64,000 nucleotides of DNA from Salana multivorans (GCF_003751805.1 NZ_RKHQ01000002.1:124001-188000), one strand, 5' to 3'. Positions 1 to 7,602 are shown, counted from the first letter of the stretch. Numbers and translations are program-made. The notes: generated by a model not told the origin, from the sequence alone.

Positions 1-1
1 C

Positions 2-814
2 GCCGCGGCCCGGGTCGAGCTGCCCGGCGGCGGCCTCACGCTGCTGCCCGGGAAGGAGTACGTCGCGCTGCGCGGACTGCCGGGCGAGCCGGACCTCGGC
101 CCCGTCGGCGACGGGGTGGGACCGGCCGTCGACCGCTTGGTCCGGGAGACCGGCGCGCTGGACCACGCGGTCCCGACGCTCGAGCTCGCCACGACCGTCG
201 CCATCGCCGATCCGGGTCCGACGGGCAGCTACTCGGCCTACCAGCCGCTCGAGACGCTGCGCTCCGCGGTCGCCGAGGCTCGCGAGGCCGGGGCGATGGT
301 GCTCCTGTCGTTCCAGCCGGGGCGCGAGACCTTCATCGAGCAGCTCGAGGCGTACGCCGAGCTGCTCGCGGAGCCGAACGTCGGGATCCTCCTGGAGCCG
401 CAGTGGCGGCTCGGGCCGGAGGAGACGCCCGAGGAGCACAGCGGCGCGGTCGGCGACGACGAGGTGGTCGCCGCGGCGACCTGGCTCGCCGACTTCACGC
501 TCGCCCGGTCGCTCCCGCCGAAGCTGGTCGCCGTGCGGTCGCCGCTCGGGCCGTCGGCGATGACGCTGGACCGCGTGGAGGTCGCGCTCGTCGTCGTGGT
601 CTCGGGGACGGCGGTGGCGCCCGAGGTTCCCACGCCCGAGGGCGCCGACCCCGCGGTGACGCCGCCCGTGCCCGCCGTCACGGCCGCCCAGGTGTGGAGC
701 GGCGCGGTGGTCGACGGGCCGGCCTGGTGGGGGTGGGACCAGGGCGAGAACGCCGTGCCGCTCGCGGAGCTGCTGGCGCTCGACCCCGAGCCGGTGCTCA
801 TCACCCTGCGGTAG
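2..814 (+). CDS. Putative TIM-barrel-like secreted/lipoprotein, C-terminal part
   Basis: The reading frame is open from the first bases of the window, so the gene starts upstream and only its last 270 residues are seen. The fragment has the pattern of an actinobacterial family of unknown function with a sugar-hydrolase-like fold: strand-like segments ending in LLSFQPG, then NVGILLEPQWRLGP, then SLPPKLVAVR. Related proteins usually show a DPEWR motif; here it is EPQWR, so the acidic residue is conservatively changed. The tail after residue 200 is Pro/Val/Ala rich. It converges on the transglutaminase-like gene 21 bases away. The family assignment is from memory of the pattern and no enzymatic activity is claimed. 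Confidence 0.6.
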   Translation, partial: AAARVELPGGGLTLLPGKEYVALRGLPGEPDLGPVGDGVGPAVDRLVRETGALDHAVPTLELATTVAIADPGPTGSYSAYQPLETLRSAVAEAREAGAMVLLSFQPGRETFIEQLEAYAELLAEPNVGILLEPQWRLGPEETPEEHSGAVGDDEVVAAATWLADFTLARSLPPKLVAVRSPLGPSAMTLDRVEVALVVVVSGTAVAPEVPTPEGADPAVTPPVPAVTAAQVWSGAVVDGPAWWGWDQGENAVPLAELLALDPEPVLITLR

Positions 815-835
815 CTGCCGGTCGCGGCGCGCGCC

Positions 836-1681
836 TCAGCTCAGCCGGGTCACCTCGACGGACACGAACATCTCCGACCCGCTCGAACCGGCGTACACCC
901 CGCGCAGCGGCGGCACGTCGGAGTAGTCGCGGCCGTGGCCGACGTAGACGTGCAGGTCGCCGATGTCCGTGAGGTTCGTCGGGTCATACCCTCGCCACGC
1001 TCCGGCGAACCACTCGATCCACGCGTGCGACTCACCGACGACGGGCGCGCCGACCGGCGCCTCGCGGTCGGGGTGCAGGTACCCCGACACGTACCGGGCG
1101 GGGATGCCGGCGGCACGCAGCACGCCGAGCGAGACGTGGGCGATGTCCTGGCAGACGCCGGAGCGTGCCCGCCACGACTCCTGAGCCGTCGAGTGCACCC
1201 CGGTGACCCCGGGTCGGTAGTCCATCGCGGCTCCGACGGCCTCGCAGATCGCCCGGGCGGTCGCGCCGACGTCGCCGCCCTCCCCGCGCACGCGCGCGGC
1301 CAGGTCGAGCATCTCGGCGTCGGGTGCCGTGGCCGTCGTCTGCTCGAGGCACTCGGTCAGCGTGATCGAGAACGGAACCCGCCCGGCGAGCTCGGCCCAG
1401 CCCATCGCACCCGCGGGCACCTGGTGCGGCCTGGTGTCGACGACGCTGGTCGCCCGGACCGACAGCTCCTCGTGCGGCGTGAGGACCTCGAAGGTCGACA
1501 CGGTCGTGCCCCAGTAGTCCGAGTAGGTGCTCCGGCCGGCCGCGGCGGAGATCTCCAGCGCGGTGTCGATGACGAACTGGCCCTCGCGGGTGTGCGGGTG
1601 CATCCGCGCCTCGTTGTACGAGGCCGTGGCCGGGCGCTCGTACCGGAAGCCGGTCCGGTGCACGATCCTGAGCCGGCTCAC
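836..1681 (-). CDS. Transglutaminase-like cysteine protease family protein
   Basis: A 281-residue protein with an N-terminal beta domain (residues 1-110) of the type that precedes bacterial transglutaminase-like domains, then the papain-fold core. The catalytic triad is visible: Cys177 in SGVCQDIAHV, His219 in ESHAWIEW and Asp233 in GYDPTN. Its GTG start overlaps the stop of the upstream alpha-E gene (GTGA), so it is the third gene of a translationally coupled operon with the alpha-E and ATP-grasp genes. Such triads occur widely in bacteria and were proposed to make or process a peptide-like product; the substrate is unknown. Likely cytoplasmic, as no signal peptide is seen. Confidence 0.85.
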   Translation of the reverse strand: MSRLRIVHRTGFRYERPATASYNEARMHPHTREGQFVIDTALEISAAAGRSTYSDYWGTTVSTFEVLTPHEELSVRATSVVDTRPHQVPAGAMGWAELAGRVPFSITLTECLEQTTATAPDAEMLDLAARVRGEGGDVGATARAICEAVGAAMDYRPGVTGVHSTAQESWRARSGVCQDIAHVSLGVLRAAGIPARYVSGYLHPDREAPVGAPVVGESHAWIEWFAGAWRGYDPTNLTDIGDLHVYVGHGRDYSDVPPLRGVYAGSSGSEMFVSVEVTRLS

Positions 1682-2604
1682 AGCGCCTCCTCGATCCACA
1701 CCGGCATGGCGATCGACGGGAAGTAGCGCTCCCGCACGGCGTCGCTGACGGACGCCACCCCGAGCTGCACGTCGCGCATGCTCTCCGGGAGGTTGGTCAG
1801 GATGTCGTCGATGTGGCGGAACTCCAGCTCCGAGCGGATCCGGCCGAGCCGGCGCCGCGGTCGGCTCGGCGGCCCGGTCCCGCTGGAGGGGTCGATGCCG
1901 CGCAGGCACTCCTCGGCGGCCAGGAAGCTGGCCAGCACCGATCCCGGGAACAGCCGCTCGACGAGGAGGAACTCCACGGCGGACGCCGCCGTCGGGACGG
2001 ACCGGTAGGCCCGCAGGTGCGCCTCGTACCCGCCGCAGCTGCGCAGCAGCACGGACCAGTTCGAGGCGCCGGCGCCCGTCACCGAGGTGGTCGTGATGAG
2101 CCGGGCCGTCATGTCCGCGCGCTCCAGCGACCGGCCGAGGGAGAAGAACAGCCAGGCCTCGTCGCGGCTCATCGCCGAGTCGACCAGCCCGAACGCCAGC
2201 GCGGAGCGGGTGCGGACCCAGTGGAAGAACGTGTGCGTGCGATCCGCCGGCACCCGCGTCGGCACGCGGTTGTTCGTCTCGTTGAGCGTCTCCCACAGCT
2301 CGGTCGAGATGATCTCGCGCGCCCGCCGCGCGTTCTCCCGGGCCGCGCCGATCGAGTGCGCGATCGATGCCGTGTGCTCCCGGTCGAGCACGAGGCGGCG
2401 CACGACGTCCTCGCGCGTCGCCGGCCGACCCTCGACGGCCGGCGCCCCCATGACGGCCAGCAGCGTCGAGCACGTGGACCCCTCCTCGGCGCGCGGATCC
2501 TCGAGCAGGAGCTGCAGGTGCACGTCGAGCAGGCGAGCCGTCCCGTCGCCGCGTTCGACGTATCGGCCGATCCAGAACAGGGCCTCGGCGATCCGGCTCA
2601 GCAC
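1678..2604 (-). CDS. Alpha-E domain-containing protein
   Basis: A 308-residue all-helical protein that begins with the family hallmark LSRIAEALFWIGRYVERGD and carries the later conserved helix ending SLERADMTARL. This is the alpha-E (DUF403) family, almost always encoded between a circularly permuted ATP-grasp gene and a transglutaminase-like gene, as here. The biochemical role is unproven; a scaffold or catalytic partner in peptide-bond chemistry has been proposed. The GTG start lies inside the last codons of the ATP-grasp gene (7-base overlap) and the stop overlaps the next gene by four bases, so all three are probably made from one mRNA. Confidence 0.88.
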   Translation of the reverse strand: MLSRIAEALFWIGRYVERGDGTARLLDVHLQLLLEDPRAEEGSTCSTLLAVMGAPAVEGRPATREDVVRRLVLDREHTASIAHSIGAARENARRAREIISTELWETLNETNNRVPTRVPADRTHTFFHWVRTRSALAFGLVDSAMSRDEAWLFFSLGRSLERADMTARLITTTSVTGAGASNWSVLLRSCGGYEAHLRAYRSVPTAASAVEFLLVERLFPGSVLASFLAAEECLRGIDPSSGTGPPSRPRRRLGRIRSELEFRHIDDILTNLPESMRDVQLGVASVSDAVRERYFPSIAMPVWIEEAL

Positions 2605-4340
2605 GGGTCCTCCCCGTCGCGCGTTCGGCACTGTTGTTGCTGCTGCTGCTGTTGTTGCTGGTGGCGCGCCTCGACGTCCTCGTCCTGCGGGGAGGACATG
2701 AACGGTGTGTGGGCGTCCTCGCCGTTGCCGAGCTCCGCCCCGACGAGCCGGCCCGTCGCGAGGGCCGCCTCGTCGCCCGCCGTGCTGGTCGCGGCGCGGG
2801 CCGCGATGCCGCCCGCCGTCCCGTCCCGCGGGGCTGCCGACGGTGCGTCGATCACCCAGGTGTCCTTCGACCCGCCGCCCTGGCTGGAGTTGACCACGAG
2901 CTGCCCCTCGGGGAGCGCGACCCGGGTGAGACCGCCCGGCAGGACCCAGACGTCCTCGCCGTCGTTGATCGCGAACGGCCGCAGGTCGCAGTGGCGGGGC
3001 CGGAACCCGTCCTCGACCAGCGTCGGGCTCGTCGAGAGCATGACGACGGGCTGCGCGATCCAGCCGCGCGGATCGGCCAGCAGCGTCGTGCGCAGGGCCT
3101 CGAGCTGGGCCCGCGAGGCATCCGGTCCGACGACGATTCCCTTGCCGCCGGAGCCGTCGACGGGCTTGACGACGACCTCGTCCAGCCGGTCGAGCACCTC
3201 CGCGAGGGCCTCGGGCTCCTCCAGCCGCCACGTGTCGACGTTGGGCAGGATCGGCTCCTCGCCGAGGTAGTAGCGGATGAGGTCGGGGACGTAGGTGTAG
3301 ACGAGCTTGTCGTCCGCGACGCCGTTGCCGACCGCGTTGGCGATCGTGACGTTGCCGAGGCGGGCGGCGAGCATGAGGCCGGGTGCGCCGAGGACCGAGT
3401 CCGGCCGGAAGCTCAGCGGGTCCAGGAACTCGTCGTCGACCCGGCGGTAGATGACGTCGACGCGGGTCGGTCCGACCGTCGTGTGCATCCACACGCGGCC
3501 GCCGGAGCAGAACAGGTCGCGTCCCTCGACCAGCTCCACGCCCATGAGCCGGGCCAGGAGGCTGTGCTCGTAGTAGGCCGAGTTGAAGACGCCCGGGGTG
3601 AGGACGACGACGGTCGGGTCGCTCACCCCGCGCGGCGCCGCCGCGCGAAGCGTCTGGAGCAGCCGTTCGGGGTAGTCGGCCACCGGGCGCACGCGCAGGC
3701 TCGTGAACAGCTCCGGCAGGGTCTGGGCGATCGCGCGCCGGTTCGACAGGACGTAGCTGACGCCGCTGGGCACGCGGACGTTGTCCTCCAGCACCCGCCA
3801 CACGCCGCCCTCGTCGCGGATGATGTCGATGCCGGCGACGTGGATCCGCACGCCGTTGGGGCCGGTGACGCCGGCGGCCTGCCGGTGGAAGTGCGTCGAG
3901 GAGCTGATGAGCGAGGCCGGGATGACGCCGTCGTGGACCGCGGCGCGCGCGCCGTAGACGTCCGCGAGGAACGCCTCGAGGGCGCGCACCCGCTGCGCGA
4001 CGCCGGACTGCACGTAGCTCCAGTCGTCGGCGGAGACGACGCGGGGCACGACGTCGAGCGGGAAGGGCCGCTCCTCGCCGCCGACGTCGAACGTGACGCC
4101 CTGCGCGAGGTAGGAGCTGGCGAGGGCCTCCGTGCGGGCGCGGACCTCCTCGTCGTCGAACAGCTCCAGCGCGGCGATCAGCTCGCGGTAGGGCTCCCGG
4201 ACGCCGGTCGCCCGGTCGACGGCCTCGCCGCCGTGCCCGTCGGCCCCGGCGCCCGCCGCGGGGAACATCTCGTCCCACGGCTGCCCGGTGTGCCGTCGGG
4301 GCAGGCTGCGGGAGCCGTACCCGTCGAAGAGGGTCTGCAT
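2598..4340 (-). CDS. Circularly permuted ATP-grasp protein
   Basis: A 580-residue member of the circularly permuted type 2 ATP-grasp family (DUF404/DUF407). The N-terminal half contains PFPLDVVPRVVSADDW and a glycine-rich region near HVAGIDIIRDEGG; the ATP-binding core includes VVKPVDGSGGKGIVVG and the metal-binding region near DLRPFAI. Family members are thought to form amide bonds using ATP. It is the first gene of the operon with alpha-E and transglutaminase-like genes. Odd: after the normal domain ends (about residue 500) there is an alanine-rich stretch and then ten consecutive glutamines just before the C terminus, not expected in the family. Confidence 0.88.
   Translation of the reverse strand: MQTLFDGYGSRSLPRRHTGQPWDEMFPAAGAGADGHGGEAVDRATGVREPYRELIAALELFDDEEVRARTEALASSYLAQGVTFDVGGEERPFPLDVVPRVVSADDWSYVQSGVAQRVRALEAFLADVYGARAAVHDGVIPASLISSSTHFHRQAAGVTGPNGVRIHVAGIDIIRDEGGVWRVLEDNVRVPSGVSYVLSNRRAIAQTLPELFTSLRVRPVADYPERLLQTLRAAAPRGVSDPTVVVLTPGVFNSAYYEHSLLARLMGVELVEGRDLFCSGGRVWMHTTVGPTRVDVIYRRVDDEFLDPLSFRPDSVLGAPGLMLAARLGNVTIANAVGNGVADDKLVYTYVPDLIRYYLGEEPILPNVDTWRLEEPEALAEVLDRLDEVVVKPVDGSGGKGIVVGPDASRAQLEALRTTLLADPRGWIAQPVVMLSTSPTLVEDGFRPRHCDLRPFAINDGEDVWVLPGGLTRVALPEGQLVVNSSQGGGSKDTWVIDAPSAAPRDGTAGGIAARAATSTAGDEAALATGRLVGAELGNGEDAHTPFMSSPQDEDVEARHQQQQQQQQQQCRTRDGEDPC
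2631..2660 (-). repeat. CAG/CAA microsatellite encoding polyglutamine
   Basis: Ten glutamine codons in a row near the 3' end of the ATP-grasp gene. The order of CAG and CAA is mirror-symmetric (CAG, two CAA, four CAG, two CAA, CAG). Simple trinucleotide tracts like this can expand or contract by slippage. Confidence 0.9.
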
Positions 4341-4346
4341 GCGTGG

Positions 4347-4352
4347 ATGATG
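4347..4352 (-). promoter_or_regulatory. Candidate -10 box for the ATP-grasp operon
   Basis: On the minus strand CATCAT is followed by six bases and then the ATG of the ATP-grasp gene. The spacing matches other genes in this window and would give a leaderless mRNA. The -35 element is not clear. Confidence 0.35.
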
Positions 4353-4473
4353 TGGAGCCGCCGTTTCGACGCGGTAACGCGCGGGCGTCGGAGAGGCTAC
4401 GGGGGCGGCGGAGCTCAGCCCGAGTAGCCGCGAGCGCGGTGGTCGTCAGGGGACGGTTCGGGGGTGCGGGCCT

Positions 4474-4479
4474 TAGCAT
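4474..4479 (+). promoter_or_regulatory. Candidate -10 box before the immunity-like island
   Basis: TAGCAT lies 41 bases upstream of the first island gene. Between it and the GTG start there is an AGGGG-type ribosome binding site. The rest of the gap 4341-4520 shows no other clear gene or signal. Confidence 0.3.
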
Positions 4480-4520
4480 GACCGCCACAGAGACGTTCTC
4501 GGACTCGGCAAGGGGGCCAG

Positions 4521-5090
4521 GTGAGTGGTGGTAGGCAGATCTTCGCCCCTTCCGTTCCTGGTGGTTACGAGTGGGCGCAGTCACTAGATGTTCGCGACCA
4601 CTGGCATATCCTCGACCGGTCTGGGCTCGCGGGTACGGGGTGGCGGCCCATCCCGATGTATCTACTGACGCGGGATGATCATGGGCGACCGGTGCGTCGG
4701 GCTGATCTTCCGTGGAACTCTGGTGCCGTCATTGTGTTGCGGGACGAGGCGATCGAAGTGGTCGGAGACGTGTTGCGTGGCCACGGGGAGATCCTTCCTC
4801 TCGAGTGCTGGACGGCTCGGCTGGCCCTGTTCTCGCCGCCGCTCGTGTCCGGCGTTCTCGACGAGGACAGATCTGATCTTCTCAGATTCGACTCCGGTCG
4901 GATCATGATGTTGAAGCGTCCTGCTTTCGATCTCTCCAAGCTGGGCGGCATCAAGGCGTTCCGACTCGCGCAGATGCCACGAAACCAGATGTACCTGACC
5001 CAGAGCCTCGTCGAGGAGCTGCTCGCTACCGGAATGACCTCCGGCACGGAGTTCGTGCCGGTCGACTTCGTCGACTCCGAGACGACGTGA
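4521..5090 (+). CDS. Imm11-like (DUF1629) putative immunity protein
   Basis: A 189-residue protein with the layout I associate with the Imm11/DUF1629 family: an AVIVLRDEAIEVVGDVL segment, the GEILPLEC motif, a LDEDRSDLLRFDSGRI segment, then IKAFRLAQ and a final TGMTSGTEFVPV. Proteins of this family protect against polymorphic toxins; no toxin gene is visible in the window. The GTG start follows an AGGGGGCC ribosome site at good spacing. Base composition is lower in GC than the flanking operons and AT-ending codons are common, a sign of transfer. No membrane segments or signal peptide. Family call from recognisable motifs; function inferred. Confidence 0.65.
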   Translation: MSGGRQIFAPSVPGGYEWAQSLDVRDHWHILDRSGLAGTGWRPIPMYLLTRDDHGRPVRRADLPWNSGAVIVLRDEAIEVVGDVLRGHGEILPLECWTARLALFSPPLVSGVLDEDRSDLLRFDSGRIMMLKRPAFDLSKLGGIKAFRLAQMPRNQMYLTQSLVEELLATGMTSGTEFVPVDFVDSETT

Positions 5091-5164
5091 CCCCCGTATG
5101 GGCCGGATCATCGTGTACGTCGCGCGGCGGGTACGGCGCGGGCGAACGCGGGCTGCCGGCATGA

Positions 5165-5338
5165 TTGTCGTCATGGCAGAAGGTGTGGCTGCGTGGCATC
5201 CGATTCTTGGGTGTGGATCAGATGTCACGGAGCGGGGTCGTAATGACATGGGTGACGGCCCGGGAGCACGTTCGGACCTTGGGGGATACGATAGGGCAGG
5301 AGTGTTCCTTCAAGAAGTACGAACCGTCAGTACCCTGA
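5165..5338 (+). CDS. Possible small or decayed coding remnant
   Basis: An open frame of up to 57 codons (TTG at 5165; internal ATGs at 5222 and 5243) ends at 5336-5338. Counting by eye, about 70 percent of its third positions are G or C, higher than in the other frame that is open here, so it reads more like real coding DNA. The tail resembles a folded-domain end (GVVMTWVTAREHVRTLGDTI). No good ribosome binding site precedes any start, and I recognise no family. It may be the remains of a toxin or immunity gene. The rest of 5091-5388 holds nothing clear. Confidence 0.3.
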   Translation: MSSWQKVWLRGIRFLGVDQMSRSGVVMTWVTAREHVRTLGDTIGQECSFKKYEPSVP

Positions 5339-5375
5339 CTCGCGGTGTGTCTGCGACTCGGAGCCCATGGTCTGA

Positions 5376-5384
5376 GGGAGGTGA
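5376..5384 (+). promoter_or_regulatory. Strong Shine-Dalgarno fixing the start at 5389
   Basis: GGGAGGTGAT matches the anti-SD almost fully and sits five bases before GTG 5389, which is why the start is placed there rather than at upstream in-frame codons. Confidence 0.7.
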
Positions 5385-5388
5385 TCTG

Positions 5389-5767
5389 GTGGATCGGTCC
5401 GATCTGATCCTGATTGGCTACTGGGCGGGTCTCGGTGCCGGAGACTGGCCGGGTCCGCAGTGTTTCGTGGACCATGACTGGGACGAAGAGGAGCGGGAAC
5501 AGGTCGCTGACTACCTGCTCCGTGGTCTTGTGTCGCGGGCCTACATGGGCTATTCGCCGTGTCGGATCTGTGGCTGCGACAACGGCGCCCTCGAGCTGAG
5601 TGACGGCACCTATGTCTGGCCGGAAGGTCTGCGGCACTACGTTGTCGAGCACGGGGTTCGCTTGCCATCAGGGTTCGTGCTTGCACGTGCTGGCAACCTA
5701 CGAGCGGGTCGAGACTGCCGAGCGGGACGCCGCATGGTGGCGTGATATCGATCCGGTGTCCGGCTGA
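5389..5767 (+). pseudogene. Frameshifted WPEG-motif hypothetical protein (immunity-island family)
   Basis: The first 97 codons encode a family I have seen in actinobacteria and myxobacteria: a GYW start, WDEEEREQVADYLLRG, RAYMGYSPCRICG, then ELSDGTYVWPEGLRHYVVEHG. Related proteins continue with a helix such as HVLATYERVETAERDAAWWR. Exactly that sequence is present here, but in the next reading frame, beginning at 5681 and ending at TGA 5765-5767. In the original frame translation instead runs into an arginine-rich tail and stops at 5745. One extra base near 5677-5681 explains both. The gene is therefore broken, phase-variable, or affected by a sequencing error. Function unknown; the context suggests an immunity role. 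Confidence 0.6.
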
Positions 5768-5784
5768 GACCCTAGGAGGGCGGT

Positions 5785-5850
5785 ATGAGCCGGTCGGCAT
5801 GTCGGAAACTTCCCAGATATGGAGCTCTGATCCAGTCAAATGATAGCTGA
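5785..5850 (+). CDS. Short upstream ORF, possible coupling peptide
   Basis: A strong ribosome site (TAGGAGGGCGGT) precedes ATG 5785, which opens a 21-codon frame ending at TGA 5848-5850. That stop lies just past the ATG (5840) of the next gene, which has no ribosome site of its own. The arrangement suggests that translation of the short ORF delivers ribosomes to the next start. The peptide (MSRSACRKLPRYGALIQ...) matches nothing I know. An alternative is that it is a frameshifted N-terminus of the next gene. Confidence 0.4.
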   Translation: MSRSACRKLPRYGALIQSNDS

Positions 5851-6217
5851 GTATTCTGATCGTGAGTTCCAGCTCTGGGAGTACCGCGTCAGCCATGGCT
5901 CGCTGCTGATCCGAAGTCCCAAGGGGTCCGGCCGCTCCAAGAACATAGATCTCGAGTTCGTTGGCGTTGTCTACCTCTCGGCTCCTAGATTTCTCCGTGG
6001 CATCAGACTGGAACGCGGTAGGGGTAGGGATCGTCGGAACGTCCGCAGGGCTCTGGGGGACCGGAGTGTTGACGACGTCTTCGTCCTGGTCTCGAATGGA
6101 CGTAGACACCTGATCGCGGCGGCCACATGCAAGGCGCGGGAGACGGATGATGACATCTTCGACAGTCCGTTCATTTTCCGAACCGAGGTCCGTCATGACT
6201 GCGATCGGATGTCATGA
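5840..6217 (+). CDS. Hypothetical protein, DREFxLWEYxVSHG family
   Basis: A 125-residue soluble protein beginning MIAEYSDREFQLWEYRVSHG and continuing LLIRSPKG, FVGVVYLSAPRFLRGI and a final DIFDSPF motif. I recall this family beside toxin and immunity genes of actinobacteria, but its activity is unknown. In-frame stops just upstream (5786 and 5828) make ATG 5840 the earliest start. It has no ribosome site; translation is probably coupled to the short ORF 5785-5850. The stop overlaps the next gene by four bases (ATGA), so the two are co-translated. Codon use is island-like. Confidence 0.6.
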   Translation: MIAEYSDREFQLWEYRVSHGSLLIRSPKGSGRSKNIDLEFVGVVYLSAPRFLRGIRLERGRGRDRRNVRRALGDRSVDDVFVLVSNGRRHLIAAATCKARETDDDIFDSPFIFRTEVRHDCDRMS

Positions 6218-6831
6218 ATAGGCCGGTCTGGTTGAATCTGAAGCGCAATCGTGGGTGGCCGTGGCCGGGGAACCTGGTGGACTTGAGTCCGATGTATGGA
6301 GAGGATGGTTGGTGTCGCGCGTGTGGGGTTCCGCAGATTTCCCAGGTTGGTTCGGTGATGTTGCTAAGGAGGAATCTGACGGTCAGTGGGGCATGGGTTC
6401 CCTATGGGTTGTACGATGTTCTATGTGCTGAGAGGTCGGTTGCTCTTGAGGTGGCTGAGCGCTTCGGCGTGGGGCTCCGTCCGGTTGCCTGGCCGGCGAA
6501 GTCGCCCGGCGACGCTTTTCAGCTCGAGTCTCCCGTTACCGTGGCGCCGTGGTTTGATCCTGATGAGTTGGCGGCGTGCACTGTGAGACGCCACAAGCGG
6601 GCCGGGGCGACGTGTCCTACCTGCGGTGTGTGGCGCTGGATGCCGCTTCATTATGAGGAGCTGCCCCCTCTGCGTCTGCCGAGAGAATGTGACGACATGC
6701 CGCTCGTGGCGAGTCCGGAGTGGTTCGGCGACGGGTGGATGGCGTACCACCAGGTCCTCGTTCGCCTAGACCTCGCGGAGTTTCTGGTGGAGGCGTCACC
6801 CAGAGACTTCGTCATCAAGGCGGTCAACTAG
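6214..6831 (+). CDS. Two-CXXCG-motif hypothetical protein, putative immunity protein
   Basis: A 205-residue protein with two zinc-ribbon-like knuckles, WCRACG near residue 33 and CPTCG near residue 132, and between them a segment of the type found in double-CXXCG proteins that are expanded in myxobacteria and often placed with immunity proteins. The C-terminus (HQVLVRLDLAEFLVEAS..FVIKAV) resembles the short strand-helix end of that group. The similarity is at motif level only. ATG 6214 overlaps the previous stop, indicating translational coupling. GC content is among the lowest in the window, with many T-ending codons. Confidence 0.5.
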   Translation: MNRPVWLNLKRNRGWPWPGNLVDLSPMYGEDGWCRACGVPQISQVGSVMLLRRNLTVSGAWVPYGLYDVLCAERSVALEVAERFGVGLRPVAWPAKSPGDAFQLESPVTVAPWFDPDELAACTVRRHKRAGATCPTCGVWRWMPLHYEELPPLRLPRECDDMPLVASPEWFGDGWMAYHQVLVRLDLAEFLVEASPRDFVIKAVN

Positions 6832-6875
6832 CATGCCGACAAGGGGGGATCCCAGGTGGCCCCAGATTCGGGTCG

Positions 6876-6881
6876 TATCAT
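6876..6881 (+). promoter_or_regulatory. Candidate -10 box for the last island gene
   Basis: TATCAT lies 24 bases before the ATG at 6906; a GGTGGA ribosome site lies between. This suggests the last gene of the island can be transcribed on its own. Confidence 0.3.
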
Positions 6882-6905
6882 GCGCATGACCGGGGGTGGA
6901 GTTCC

Positions 6906-7550
6906 ATGAGCTCGTCGAAGCGACAGGGTCCGATCACTGCGACCGAGCTGATGGCGCAACTGGCGAAAGACCCCGAGTATCAACGCCGCTTTCGCGAGGC
7001 CGAGGCCGTTCGGCAGGAGAGGGCACGACTTCTAGGGGTTGCTGAGCAACCCATCGTCCAGGATCTGAGTGCCGTCGGCATTGTCGTGGAGTCCGTGTGG
7101 GATGTGGTGAACACTTCTGAGTCGTATCCGGATGCGCTTCCGGTGCTCATGGAGCATCTTGAGCGGGGTGGTTATCCCGAACGGATCATGGAACGTCTTG
7201 GTCGCGCTCTTGCCGTCAAATCGTCCGTGAAGTACTGGACAAGGCTGCGTCAGCGCTTTCTGGAGTCGCGTGACGTCGGCGAGGAGACCGGAGCGGCGGT
7301 GGCCCTGGCCGCCTGTGCCGGCAAGGACCAGGTCGATGACCTGATCTCACTCCTGTCGGTCGAGGCGAAGGGCGACAACCGCCTGTTCTTCGTCCGCCCG
7401 ATCCTGCGACTTGGCGGGGATCGCGGGCGTGACCTGGTGGAGTCCCTGCGGGACGATCCCGTGTTCGGGAAGGAGGCGACAGCCCTGCTGGCACGCCGAA
7501 AGCCTCGGCGACGGGACGCCGATCAGAAGGAGCCTGACGGCTCCGCATGA
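6906..7550 (+). CDS. HEAT-like helical hypothetical protein
   Basis: A 214-residue, almost fully helical protein. Residues 60-190 show repeating pairs of helices such as YPDALPVLMEHLERGGYPERIMERLGRALAV and TGAAVALAACAGKDQVDDLISLL, like HEAT/ARM-type solenoids. Similar proteins occur near toxin and immunity genes, so a role as an immunity or adaptor protein is possible but not shown. ATG 6906 is chosen because of the GGTGGA ribosome site; an upstream extension overlapping the previous gene has no support. It is the last gene of the lower-GC block and converges on the CNNM operon. Confidence 0.5.
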   Translation: MSSSKRQGPITATELMAQLAKDPEYQRRFREAEAVRQERARLLGVAEQPIVQDLSAVGIVVESVWDVVNTSESYPDALPVLMEHLERGGYPERIMERLGRALAVKSSVKYWTRLRQRFLESRDVGEETGAAVALAACAGKDQVDDLISLLSVEAKGDNRLFFVRPILRLGGDRGRDLVESLRDDPVFGKEATALLARRKPRRRDADQKEPDGSA

Positions 7551-7562
7551 ACCGAGGTCCGA

Positions 7563-7602
7563 GCGCTGAGAAGGCGCAGTGCGGGGATGATCCGCTCAGC
7601 GC
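7563..7602. terminator. Possible terminator between convergent genes
   Basis: An 8-base inverted repeat (GCGCTGAG and CTCAGCGC) separated by 24 bases spans the end of the CNNM gene and the 45-base gap after the island. The stem is short and has no T tract, so support is weak. Confidence 0.25.

Noticed and set aside
5098-5388. Longer N-terminus for the gene at 5389
   Set aside because: The near-perfect ribosome site five bases before GTG 5389 and the start of family similarity there argue against an upstream start; third-position composition upstream in that frame is poor.
4480-7550. Prophage or integrative element
   Set aside because: No integrase, transposase, tRNA end, direct repeats or phage structural genes are visible at either border; only composition differs.
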